NCBI GenBank assembly: GCA_041397525.1
Contig: JAWKWL010000001.1
Location: forward strand, 1-64,000
Source: BOKV01 sp041397525
GTDB lineage: Bacteria; Pseudomonadota; Alphaproteobacteria; Rhizobiales; Rhizobiaceae
Direction: 5' to 3'
DNA length: 64,000 bases
Part shown: positions 1 to 10,290 of the stretch, in pieces
How the letters are laid out: each line of letters starts with the position of its first letter
Position numbering within the stretch: the first letter of the stretch is position 1
Notes under the pieces: model-generated
The model's input: the letters and a program-made list of their open reading frames with translations, nothing else
The model's database searches: none
Told to the model about the DNA's origin: nothing
Position numbers and translations under genes: made by a program

Positions 1-92
1 CCAAGCGCCAGCGGCAGCGCGCCAGCCACATCGGCAAGTCCGCCGGTCTTGATCAGCGGATGGAGCTCGGACGTTACCGACAACACCTTCAT
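1..92 (-). CDS. glgA: Glycogen synthase, N-terminal fragment (cut by window edge)
   Basis: Only the first 30 codons are inside the window. They read MKVLSVTSELHPLIKTGG followed by LADVAGALP, which is the N-terminus of ADP-glucose-dependent bacterial glycogen synthase; the K-x-G-G-L motif binds ADP-glucose in this GT5 family. The enzyme would extend the alpha-1,4-glucan using the ADP-glucose made by GlgC. Its ATG overlaps the TGA of glgC by four bases (ATGA), so it is translationally coupled as the last visible gene of the glgP-B-C-A operon. The rest lies to the left of base 1, so intactness cannot be judged. Confidence 0.92.
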   Translation of the reverse strand, partial: MKVLSVTSELHPLIKTGGLADVAGALPLAL

Positions 93-1357
93 TCGTAATA
101 CAGTCCCGCGGCATCGAGCATCGACTGGGTGATGAGGCACACACCATTGTCGGTGCGCCGGAAGCGGCCGGCGTCAAGCTCGGGGTCTTCGCCCACCACC
201 AGACCAGCCGGGATTTTCACTCCACGGTCAATCACCACTTTCGACAGCCTTGCATGTCGCCCAATCACGCATTCGGGCAGCACGACAGCCTGGTCAAGCC
301 ACGAATAGGATCGCGCCAGAACTCCGGTAAAGATCAGTGACCTGTTGAGGGTAGCACCCGAAATGATGCAATCGCCTGAAACCAGCGACGAAATGGCTGC
401 ACCGCGACGACCTTCCTCATTGTGCACGAATTTCGCTGGCGGCCTGATTTCGGCATAGGTCCAGATCGGCCAGGAGCGGTCGTAGAGATCGAGCTCCGGC
501 AGGATGTCAGTCAGGTCGATATTGGCCTGCCAATAGGCATCCACTGTTCCCACATCGCGCCAGTAAGCCTCCTTTTCCGGTGTCTCGCGTATGCAGGACT
601 TGGTGAACCGGTGGGCAACCGCCTTGCCGTGCTTCACGATATGCGGAATGATGTCCTTGCCGAAATCGCGGCTCGAATTGCGGTCAGCTGCATCACGTTT
701 CAGTTCCTCGATCAGGAACCTCGTGGTGAAGACATATATGCCCATCGAGGCGAGCGCCATGTCCGGATTACCAGGGATACCGGGAGGATCCTTGGGCTTC
801 TCGACGAAATCAACGATGACATCGTTTTCGTCGACATGCATGACGCCAAAACCGGTAGCTTCCATGCGCGGCACTTCGAGGCATCCGACCGTGACATCGG
901 CGCCGGAATCGACATGCTGTTGCAGCATCAACTCGTAGTCCATCTTGTAGATGTGATCGCCAGCCAGGATCACCATATACTCGACCTTGTAGTCCTGGAT
1001 GATGTCGATGTTCTGGTAGACTGCGTCCGCAGTGCCTTCATACCATTGCGTCTCCGACACGCGCTGGCTTGCAGGAAGGATGTCGAAACTTTCGTTTCGT
1101 TCCGGGCGGAAGAAGTTCCAGCCGCGCTGCATGTGGCGGATCAGCGAATGTGCCTTGTACTGCGTAGCAACCCCGATGCGGCGAATACCGGAATTGAGGG
1201 CGTTGGACAGGGCAAAATCGATGATGCGGCTCTTGCCACCGAAATAGACCGCGGGCTTGGCCCTTCGATCCGTCAGTTCCATCAGTCGCGAGCCTCGGCC
1301 CCCGGCCAGCACATAGGCCATGGCATCACGCGCGATAGGCTGGTTTCGTCTTTCCAT
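89..1357 (-). CDS. glgC: Glucose-1-phosphate adenylyltransferase
   Basis: Makes ADP-glucose from ATP and glucose-1-phosphate, the committed step of glycogen synthesis. The protein (422 aa from this start) has the nucleotidyltransferase signature AMAYVLAGGRGSRL near residue 12, the RRAKPAVYFGGK loop, the substrate-binding stretch GTADAVYQN and a C-terminal beta-helix region. I chose the ATG at 1357 (MERRNQPIARDAM), which has GGAG about 10 bases upstream and matches the usual family start. A longer frame to an ATG at 1396 would overlap the glgB stop and adds a non-conserved tail. Full family length and no missing motif. It lies between glgB and glgA in a tight operon. Confidence 0.96.
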   Translation of the reverse strand: MERRNQPIARDAMAYVLAGGRGSRLMELTDRRAKPAVYFGGKSRIIDFALSNALNSGIRRIGVATQYKAHSLIRHMQRGWNFFRPERNESFDILPASQRVSETQWYEGTADAVYQNIDIIQDYKVEYMVILAGDHIYKMDYELMLQQHVDSGADVTVGCLEVPRMEATGFGVMHVDENDVIVDFVEKPKDPPGIPGNPDMALASMGIYVFTTRFLIEELKRDAADRNSSRDFGKDIIPHIVKHGKAVAHRFTKSCIRETPEKEAYWRDVGTVDAYWQANIDLTDILPELDLYDRSWPIWTYAEIRPPAKFVHNEEGRRGAAISSLVSGDCIISGATLNRSLIFTGVLARSYSWLDQAVVLPECVIGRHARLSKVVIDRGVKIPAGLVVGEDPELDAGRFRRTDNGVCLITQSMLDAAGLYYE

Positions 1358-1385
1358 GTCACCTGTCTCCTCCCGGCGAACCGGA

Positions 1386-3593
<2,208 letters not shown>

Positions 3594-3624
3594 GGCCTGG
3601 CTTGTCCCCACCGCTGGATTTGCA

Positions 3625-6105
3625 TCATGACGCAAAACCCTCCAATCCCCAAATGTCCCTTGCATATTCACTGATCGTCCTGTCGGACGAGAACCAGTGC
3701 ATGCGCGCCACATTGCGGATCGCCATTTCCTGCCAGCGCGGGAAGTCACGCCAAATGCCGTCGATCTCGCGCTGCGCGGCTGAATATGCGTCAAAATCGG
3801 CGGCGACCATGAACCAGTCATGACTGCGAATGCCTTCTATCAGATCGGCATACCGGCCTGGTTCATCGGGCGAGAACACGCCGGACGCTATCGCATTGAG
3901 TGCCTGCGCCAGTTCCGGAGAACTCCCGATAACCTCGCGCGGGTCATAGCCATTGGCGCGCTTGCCCTGCACTTCTTCGGCAGTCAGGCCGAATATCTTT
4001 ATGTTTTCCGCCCCGACATGCTCCTGCATTTCGACATTGGCGCCATCAAGCGTGCCGATGGTCAGCGCACCATTCATTGCGAATTTCATGTTGCCGGTGC
4101 CGGAAGCCTCCATTCCGGCCGTTGATATCTGCTCGGAAAGGTCCGCTGCCGGAATCATGATCTCGGCAAGGCTCACATTGTAGTTCGGCAGGAAGACCAC
4201 TTTCAGCAGGCCGCCGGTCGCCGGATCATGGTTGATGACCCGCGCGACATCGTTGGCAAGCTTGATGATGAGTTTTGCATTGTGATAGCTCGGCGCAGCC
4301 TTGCCGCCGAACAGCTTGACCCTCGGCGTCCAGTCGCGCTCCGGATGTGAGCGGATCTGGTCGTATAGTGCCACCGCCTCAACGATATTGAGCAATTGCC
4401 GCTTGTATTCGTGGATGCGCTTGATGTGGATGTCAAACAGCGCCGATGGGTCGATGCGAATGCCCATGCGCTCATGCACCAGTTGCGCCAGCCGCACCTT
4501 GTTGGCGCGTTTCACTGCGGCGAACCGCTCCTGAAAGCCGCTGTCGGTCGCATGATTGTCCAGTCCGGCAATCGCGGTGAAATCATCGCTGACCTTGTCG
4601 CCGACTGCTTCTTTGACCAGCGAAAACAGGCCGGGATTGCATTCCATCAGCCAACGCCGCGGCGTAACCCCATTGGTCTTGTTGTTGATGCGGCCCGGAA
4701 ATGCGCGATTGAGATCTCCAAACACCGTCAGCTTCATCAAATCGGTATGCAGTGCGGATACGCCATTGATCGAATGGGATCCGGCGAATGCCAGATTTCC
4801 CATGCGCACCCGGCGTTCGGCATTTTCATCAATCAGCGAGATGGAGCGTATGGCGTCTTCCGAGGCTCCGGATGCGCGCACCGCCTTGAGGTTCATGGCG
4901 TTGATCGCATAGATGATCTGCATGTGGCGCGGCAGCAACCGCTCCATCAGCGGTACCGGCCAGCTTTCCAGTGCCTCTGGCAGCAGCGTGTGGTTCGTAT
5001 AGGCAACCGTGCGCCGGGTGATGTCCCATGCGGTTGCAAGATCAAAACCGTGCTGATCCATCAGCAATCGCATCAGTTCGGCAACCGAGATCGCCGGATG
5101 GGTGTCGTTGAGCTGGATTGCCACTTTGTCCGGTAGCGTGGCCAGATCGGAATATTGCTGGATATGGCGGCGCAGAATGTCCTGCAGTGAAGCGGAAGAG
5201 AAGAAATATTCCTGGCGCAGCCGCAGTTCCTGACCAGCCGGTGTTGAATCCGCTGGATACAACACGCGGGTAATGGTCGCCGCCTTGTTGCTCTCCTTCA
5301 GCGCACCGATATGGTCGCCTGCATTGAAGGCATCAAGAAGAATGGGATCAACCGGAAGCGCCTTCCAAAGACGCAAGGTGTTAACCCGCTTTGCACGCCA
5401 GCCGACGACCGGCGTGTCATAGGCGACCGCCATCACCTGTTCCTGCGGCTTCCAGCGCAACACCGGTTCGCCGGTCTCACGCTCGCCGACCGTTTCGACC
5501 ATGCCACCGAACCCTATCTCGTAGGAACTCTCCCGGCGTTCAAACTCCCAGGGATTGCCGTGCACCAGCCAGGTTTCCGGCAGTTCCACCTGCCAGCCAT
5601 CGGATATTTCCTGGCGGAACATGCCGTTCACATAGCGGATGCCATAGCCATAGGCAGGAATGTCGATCGACGCCATGCTCTCCATGAAACACGCCGCAAG
5701 CCGCCCGAGCCCGCCATTGCCAAGCGCTGCATCGGGTTCCAGCTCAGCTATCAGGTCAAGTTCGACATCCAGCAGTTTCAGCGCTTCCTCAACGGGTCCG
5801 CGAATTTGCAGATTGTTGAGCGTGTCACGCATAAGCCTGCCGATCAGGAATTCCAGCGACAAATAGTAGACGCGCTTCTTCGAATTGGCATAGGTGTCAC
5901 GCGTGCTGTCCATCCAGCGATCAATTGCACGGTCGCGTATCACAAGTATTGTGGCCGTCAGCCAGTCATGCGGTTTGGCAACCGTTGGATCCTTGCCGAT
6001 CCGGTAGGTCAGCCGCTCAATGATTTCAGCGGCAATAGCTTCCGGATTGTTGGATCGCGGCTGCGGCCGGTGCAGATTTGATGTCTGGGGGGAAGTCATC
6101 GCCAT
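3625..6105 (-). CDS. glgP: Glycogen phosphorylase
   Basis: Cleaves glycogen with phosphate to glucose-1-phosphate, using pyridoxal phosphate. The 826-aa protein has the conserved core YYLSLEFLIGR, the DTHPAI and NTLLPEALE-type catalytic stretch (NHTLLPEALESWP), and the PLP site EASGTGNMKFAMNGAL where the Lys forms the Schiff base. It is the first gene of the glgP-B-C-A operon, so breakdown and synthesis enzymes are made together. The start could be the ATG at 6105 or the second ATG two codons later (6099), which is better spaced from a CCGGA element. The 145 bases upstream hold no gene and probably carry the operon promoter. Confidence 0.96.
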   Translation of the reverse strand: MAMTSPQTSNLHRPQPRSNNPEAIAAEIIERLTYRIGKDPTVAKPHDWLTATILVIRDRAIDRWMDSTRDTYANSKKRVYYLSLEFLIGRLMRDTLNNLQIRGPVEEALKLLDVELDLIAELEPDAALGNGGLGRLAACFMESMASIDIPAYGYGIRYVNGMFRQEISDGWQVELPETWLVHGNPWEFERRESSYEIGFGGMVETVGERETGEPVLRWKPQEQVMAVAYDTPVVGWRAKRVNTLRLWKALPVDPILLDAFNAGDHIGALKESNKAATITRVLYPADSTPAGQELRLRQEYFFSSASLQDILRRHIQQYSDLATLPDKVAIQLNDTHPAISVAELMRLLMDQHGFDLATAWDITRRTVAYTNHTLLPEALESWPVPLMERLLPRHMQIIYAINAMNLKAVRASGASEDAIRSISLIDENAERRVRMGNLAFAGSHSINGVSALHTDLMKLTVFGDLNRAFPGRINNKTNGVTPRRWLMECNPGLFSLVKEAVGDKVSDDFTAIAGLDNHATDSGFQERFAAVKRANKVRLAQLVHERMGIRIDPSALFDIHIKRIHEYKRQLLNIVEAVALYDQIRSHPERDWTPRVKLFGGKAAPSYHNAKLIIKLANDVARVINHDPATGGLLKVVFLPNYNVSLAEIMIPAADLSEQISTAGMEASGTGNMKFAMNGALTIGTLDGANVEMQEHVGAENIKIFGLTAEEVQGKRANGYDPREVIGSSPELAQALNAIASGVFSPDEPGRYADLIEGIRSHDWFMVAADFDAYSAAQREIDGIWRDFPRWQEMAIRNVARMHWFSSDRTISEYARDIWGLEGFAS

Positions 6106-6250
6106 TCCGGTTTAAATCGGTTGAAATGACTGCGTAACCCATTGACCAGCTACCTGCAAGAACCTTGGTGAAACATGCGCAGGTTGTCTCCAACATGCTG
6201 TCGACAACGCACAAGATTTCGAAGCCGCAAATCAACCAGGGCGCCAGGGG

Positions 6251-6499
6251 CTAACCGCAGTCGTTGCACTCATCATCCGGTGGCGTTGGTGGGGCCGGCG
6301 GCGATGGTGGGGCCGGTGGCGTATAGGCTGGTTCCTGCCCGTTTTGTGAACAATAGTTCCATATCAGTTGTGGACAGGTAATCTGGGCTGTCCCGTCTGC
6401 AGGCGCGGCACTGGAATGTCCTGCCATCGACCCAACTAGGATCAGCGGCAACAGGCCCCGGGCAAGATATGACCTGGAACGCAAGCGGAAACTCATCAT
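6251..6499 (-). CDS. Small secreted proline-rich protein, unknown function
   Basis: I do not recognise this 82-aa protein. From the ATG at 6499 it has a basic N-terminus (MMSFRLRSRSYLARG), a hydrophobic stretch (LLPLILVGSMAG) and a probable signal-peptidase site after HSSAA, so export is likely. The mature part is about 55 residues with four Cys (CPQLIWNYC and ECNDCG) and a run of PPAP/PPSPP repeats, a possible extended linker or adhesive tail. A GAAAGAGA element precedes the start. The gene stands alone between glgP and a zinc-ribbon-like gene. Upstream in-frame codons to 6547 are also open but do not improve the signal peptide. Confidence 0.6.
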   Translation of the reverse strand: MMSFRLRSRSYLARGLLPLILVGSMAGHSSAAPADGTAQITCPQLIWNYCSQNGQEPAYTPPAPPSPPAPPTPPDDECNDCG

Positions 6500-6608
6500 C
6501 ACAATCTCTTTCAAGTACCGAAAACTCTCGGCAGAGATCACCCCCACACCACCAAGCTACCCGGATTGTGTCGGGTTGAAGGCAGACAATTGTGCAGCTT
6601 GAAATTTG

Positions 6609-6863
6609 TCAGTCAAAATCACCCGGTACCTTGCGTGGGTAAAGCGGCATGGCACAGCTGTCTCTTGACCCGCAAATCCTGCAGCGAAACCTCCCGTCCA
6701 GTTCCGGAATCACACTTGTCAACCGAATTCCGGTTTGCCTTGGCTCCACTTCCGACCAATGGCCACATTTCCTGCAATGGATTGTCATCTTCAATCCGGC
6801 TTCAGCCAAATCACCAAGCGTCACCGGCCCGGCATCAAATACGTTCCGTTTGCTGTCTCTCAT
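6609..6863 (-). CDS. Small protein with two CxxC-type motifs, possible zinc ribbon
   Basis: An 84-aa protein of unknown role. It has two cysteine motifs, CRKCGHW near residue 30 and CRICGSRDSC near residue 61, arranged like a zinc ribbon, and no signal peptide or membrane segment. Similar short zinc-ribbon-like proteins are common hypothetical proteins in Hyphomicrobiales. The start at 6863 has a GGGG element at a reasonable distance. It lies downstream of hupB, beyond the hupB terminator, on the same strand, so it probably has its own promoter or depends on read-through. Confidence 0.65.
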   Translation of the reverse strand: MRDSKRNVFDAGPVTLGDLAEAGLKMTIHCRKCGHWSEVEPRQTGIRLTSVIPELDGRFRCRICGSRDSCAMPLYPRKVPGDFD

Positions 6864-6926
6864 GGCGCACCCCAGGCTGCGCCGCTGTCCTATCCACGGA
6901 ATATATTCCTTTACAAAATTCGCAAG

Positions 6927-6965
6927 AAAAAAACCCGCCTCCCTTGTTCATCCGGGAAGCGGGTT
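6927..6965 (-). terminator. Intrinsic terminator of hupB
   Basis: Read on the minus strand this is a GC-rich hairpin with arms AACCCGCTTCCC and GGGAGGCGGGTT around a short loop, followed by a run of seven T. It lies 38 bases after the hupB stop, a typical rho-independent terminator. Confidence 0.85.
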
Positions 6966-7002
6966 GATTTCAGGCGGCGGCGCCGCCCTGAATATTCGCC
7001 GG

Positions 7003-7278
7003 TCAGCCGTTCACTGCATCCTTGAGCGCCTTGCCCGGCTTGAACTTCGGTGCCTTTGATGCAGGCACGTCAACAGTCGCTCCGGTCTGCGGATTGCGCG
7101 CGGTTGTCGCCTTGCGATGAGCGACGACGAAATTTCCAAAGCCGAGAAGCCGCACTTCGTCGCCTGACTTCAGCGAAGCAGTAATTGCTTCGAGTGTCGC
7201 ATCAATTGCTTCGCCAGCCTGCGCCTTGGTCAGGTCGGCCTTTTCGGCTACTGCCGCAATCAGTTCGTTCTTGTTCAT
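7003..7278 (-). CDS. hupB: HU-family DNA-binding protein
   Basis: A 91-aa histone-like nucleoid protein that bends and compacts DNA as a dimer. The sequence starts MNKNELIAAVAEKADLTKAQ and has the signature GFGNFVVAHRKATTARNPQTG that forms the DNA-embracing beta arm. Full length. It is preceded by an AAAGG/GAGG ribosome-binding region, followed by a strong terminator and placed next to lon, a common alphaproteobacterial arrangement. Lon is a known protease for HU in other bacteria. Confidence 0.97.
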   Translation of the reverse strand: MNKNELIAAVAEKADLTKAQAGEAIDATLEAITASLKSGDEVRLLGFGNFVVAHRKATTARNPQTGATVDVPASKAPKFKPGKALKDAVNG

Positions 7279-7532
7279 CCTCGTAACCTTTCAAAAATCT
7301 GCACTTGAGCGCCATGGGCCGCCGAAAGACCTCCCACTGGCAAACTTGTGCCCAATAGGCGGCAATCGTTGTCAGATATCAGGGCAAATTCAATAGTGCG
7401 TCGCCATTACCCCCGTATTTTGCTCCCGGCATGGCGATTTTTCGAAAGATTTCGTACTCCGCACCAACAGCCATCCAGTTTCCATCGCCGGATTTTCGGG
7501 TTTTTCGCTGCAAATGACGAATCGGATCAGCT
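7279..7532. other. Intergenic region between lon and hupB
   Basis: No gene is supported here. It should contain the hupB promoter, read leftwards, but I could not pick one -35/-10 pair with confidence. The right edge is the lon terminator. Confidence 0.4.
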
Positions 7533-7563
7533 AAAGAAAAGACCCCGGCATTGCTGCCGGGGC
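7533..7563 (-). terminator. Intrinsic terminator of lon
   Basis: On the minus strand: CCCCGGCAGCAATGCCGGGG, an 8-bp perfect stem with a 4-base loop, followed by TCTTTTCTTT. It begins 27 bases after the lon stop codon. Confidence 0.85.
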
Positions 7564-7589
7564 CTGGTTCATTCAGGCACTTCCGAACC

Positions 7590-10028
7590 TCAGTGAGCGG
7601 TTACCGCCGGATCTCCATCACCACCTGAAGCCGACAACGCCCTTCGCGCCTTTTCCTCGTCTTCTGCGGTCCACTGGATCGGCTCAGGCACACGCACCAG
7701 TGCATGTTTGAGCACTTCGTCCATCCTCGACACCGGAACGATTTCCATTCCGTTTTTCACGTTGTCGGGGATATCGGCCAGATCCTTGGCGTTCTCCTCG
7801 GGGATCAGCACCTTGGTGATGCCGCCGCGAAGGGCTGCCAGGAGCTTTTCCTTCAAACCGCCGATTGGAAGCACCCTTCCCCGCAGCGTGACTTCACCCG
7901 TCATCGCGATGTCACCGCGAACCGGAATGCCGGTCATGATCGAGACGATCGCTGTCGCCATGCCGACGCCCGCAGAAGGTCCGTCCTTGGGTGTAGCGCC
8001 CTCTGGAACGTGAACATGGATATCCGTCCGGTCGAAACGCGGCGGTTCGATCCCGAAATCGATGGCACGGCTGCGAACATAGGATGCAGCCGCAGAAATC
8101 GATTCCTTCATCACGTCTTTCAAGTTGCCGGTCACCGTCATGCGTCCCTTGCCAGGCATGGACACGCCTTCAATCGTCAGCAATTCGCCACCAACCTCAG
8201 TCCATGCAAGCCCGGTGACCACACCGACCTGGTCTTCGAGGTCCGCCTGGCCATGCCGGAATTTCGGCACACCGAGATAGTCCTCGACATTGTCGGCATC
8301 GACCTTGATCGACTTCTTTTTGGTCTTCAGCAGTTCCGTGACGGCCTTGCGCGCCAGTTTCGACAACTCGCGTTCAAGGTTGCGCACGCCCGCTTCGCGG
8401 GTATAGCGCTGGATGACCGTGCGGATTGCCGCATCGGTTACAGAGAACTCCTTCGCGGTCAACGCGTGGTCGCGGATGGCCTTGGCAAGCAGGTGCCGCT
8501 TGGCAATCTCGACCTTCTCGTCTTCCGTATAACCGGCAATGCGGATGATCTCCATCCGGTCCATCAGCGGCGCGGGAATGTTGAGCGTGTTGGCTGTTGT
8601 CACGAACATCACGTTGGAAAGGTCGTAATCAACCTCCAGGTAATGATCGTTGAAGGTGTGGTTTTGTTCAGGATCAAGCACTTCCAGAAGCGCCGATGAC
8701 GGATCGCCACGGAAATCCATGCCCATCTTGTCGATCTCATCGAGCAGGAAGAGCGGATTGGATTTCTTCGCCTTCTTCATCGACTGGATGACCTTGCCGG
8801 GCATCGAACCGATATAAGTGCGGCGATGGCCGCGAATTTCGGCTTCATCACGCACCCCACCCAGCGCCATGCGAACAAATTCGCGGCCTGTGGCCTTGGC
8901 AATGGATTTTCCAAGCGAGGTCTTGCCGACCCCCGGAGGTCCGACAAGGCACAGGATCGGTCCCTTGATCTTCTTTGAACGCGTTTGCACCGCGAGATAT
9001 TCGATGATGCGCTCCTTGACCTTTTCCAGACCATAGTGATCCGTTTCAAGGATTTCCTCGGCCAGCTTGATATCGGTCTTCACGGCCGAACGCCTGCCCC
9101 AGGGAATGCCCAGCAGCCAATCAAGATAGTTGCGCACGACCGTCGCTTCCGCCGACATCGGGCTCATCTGCTTGAGCTTCTTGACCTCGGCATTGGCCTT
9201 TTCACGCGCTTCCTTGGAAAGCTTGACCTTGGCAATGCGCGCTTCCAGTTCGCCAACCTCGTCACGGCCATCTTCGCCGTCACCCAGTTCCTTCTGGATC
9301 GCCTTCATCTGCTCATTGAGGTAATATTCGCGCTGCGTCTTCTCCATCTGCCGCTTCACACGGCTGCGGATGCGCTTTTCAACCTGGAGAACGGAAATTT
9401 CGCTCTCCATCAGGCCCAGCACATGTTCAAGCCGCTGCTTGACCGAGAAGATGCCAAGGATTTCCTGTTTCTCAGGAATCTTGATGGCAAGATGCTGCGC
9501 TATCGTGTCGCCGAGCTTCGAATATTCCTCAATTTGCGTGACCGCAGTCACGACCTCGGGGGACACTTTCTTGTTCAGCTTCACATAGCCTTCAAACTCG
9601 CTGACCACCGAGCGCGCCAGTGCCTCGATTTCGACCGGATCATCGTCCGTATCGGCGACGATTTCAGCCTCCGCCTCGACATATTCCTCGCGATTGGTAA
9701 ACCTCTTCGCCTTTGACCGGGAATTGCCCTCGACAAGCACTTTCACGGTGCCATCCGGCAGTTTCAGCAGCTGCAACACGGTGGCGAGTGTGCCGACAGG
9801 GTAAAGCGCCTTTGTCTCCGGGTCGTCATCGCCTGCATTGCGCTGGGTGAACAGCAATATCTGCCGATCCGAATTCATCACTTCTTCAAGTGCTGCAATC
9901 GATTTCTGGCGACCGACAAAAAGCGGCACGATCATGTGCGGGAAGACGACGATATCGCGCAGTGGCAGAACCGGATAAGTTCCGCCATTCACAGCTTCGT
10001 CGCCGGGAGGTGTGATCACCTTGCCCAT
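7590..10028 (-). CDS. lon: ATP-dependent Lon protease
   Basis: A cytosolic AAA+ serine protease that degrades misfolded and regulatory proteins. The protein (812 aa) has the N-terminal substrate domain (YPVLPLRDIVVFPHMIVPL), coiled-coil linker, Walker A GPPGVGKTS, Walker B LFLLDEIDK, and the C-terminal protease domain with catalytic Ser in DGPSAGVGMA and Lys in GGLKEKLLAA. I prefer the ATG at 10028 (MGKVITPP), with AAAGGA 8 bases upstream. The ATG at 10034 is only 2 bases from it, and the longer frame to 10082 is not family-like. A sigma-32-like promoter and a terminator flank the gene, so it is probably monocistronic. Confidence 0.97.
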   Translation of the reverse strand: MGKVITPPGDEAVNGGTYPVLPLRDIVVFPHMIVPLFVGRQKSIAALEEVMNSDRQILLFTQRNAGDDDPETKALYPVGTLATVLQLLKLPDGTVKVLVEGNSRSKAKRFTNREEYVEAEAEIVADTDDDPVEIEALARSVVSEFEGYVKLNKKVSPEVVTAVTQIEEYSKLGDTIAQHLAIKIPEKQEILGIFSVKQRLEHVLGLMESEISVLQVEKRIRSRVKRQMEKTQREYYLNEQMKAIQKELGDGEDGRDEVGELEARIAKVKLSKEAREKANAEVKKLKQMSPMSAEATVVRNYLDWLLGIPWGRRSAVKTDIKLAEEILETDHYGLEKVKERIIEYLAVQTRSKKIKGPILCLVGPPGVGKTSLGKSIAKATGREFVRMALGGVRDEAEIRGHRRTYIGSMPGKVIQSMKKAKKSNPLFLLDEIDKMGMDFRGDPSSALLEVLDPEQNHTFNDHYLEVDYDLSNVMFVTTANTLNIPAPLMDRMEIIRIAGYTEDEKVEIAKRHLLAKAIRDHALTAKEFSVTDAAIRTVIQRYTREAGVRNLERELSKLARKAVTELLKTKKKSIKVDADNVEDYLGVPKFRHGQADLEDQVGVVTGLAWTEVGGELLTIEGVSMPGKGRMTVTGNLKDVMKESISAAASYVRSRAIDFGIEPPRFDRTDIHVHVPEGATPKDGPSAGVGMATAIVSIMTGIPVRGDIAMTGEVTLRGRVLPIGGLKEKLLAALRGGITKVLIPEENAKDLADIPDNVKNGMEIVPVSRMDEVLKHALVRVPEPIQWTAEDEEKARRALSASGGDGDPAVTAH

Positions 10029-10135
10029 TTGCATTGTCCTTTCCGGCCATTGGCCTGTTTCAGCAACACCAATGCGCCCCAATATTCGGCAACGCTACGG
10101 TGTCCCGGGGCTCTGGAATGGCTCCGTCTGAGGAC

Positions 10136-10164
10136 ATTTGGACACCCGCAGCGATCAATTCAAG
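10136..10164 (-). promoter_or_regulatory. Candidate heat-shock (sigma-32 type) promoter of lon
   Basis: On the minus strand CTTGAA (10159-10164) is followed after 17 bases by CCAAAT (10136-10141), resembling the RpoH pattern CTTGAA...CCNNAT. It sits about 110 bases upstream of the lon start. lon is a classic heat-shock gene, so the placement fits, but this is a motif reading only. Confidence 0.4.
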
Positions 10165-10290
10165 GAACGACAGCGAAATGAATCACCTGTTCCCGGGGAC
10201 CATACTTGCCCTCGCATCGATCCCACGGCAAGGGCAAGCACCCGCTGGCAGGCGATTTGCGGCCATGGAATGCTTGAACAGGTTAACCGG

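Noticed and set aside
3594..3821. N-terminal extension of glgB
   Set aside because: It overlaps the 3' end of glgP and is not GlgB-like; the ATG at 3593 matches the family.
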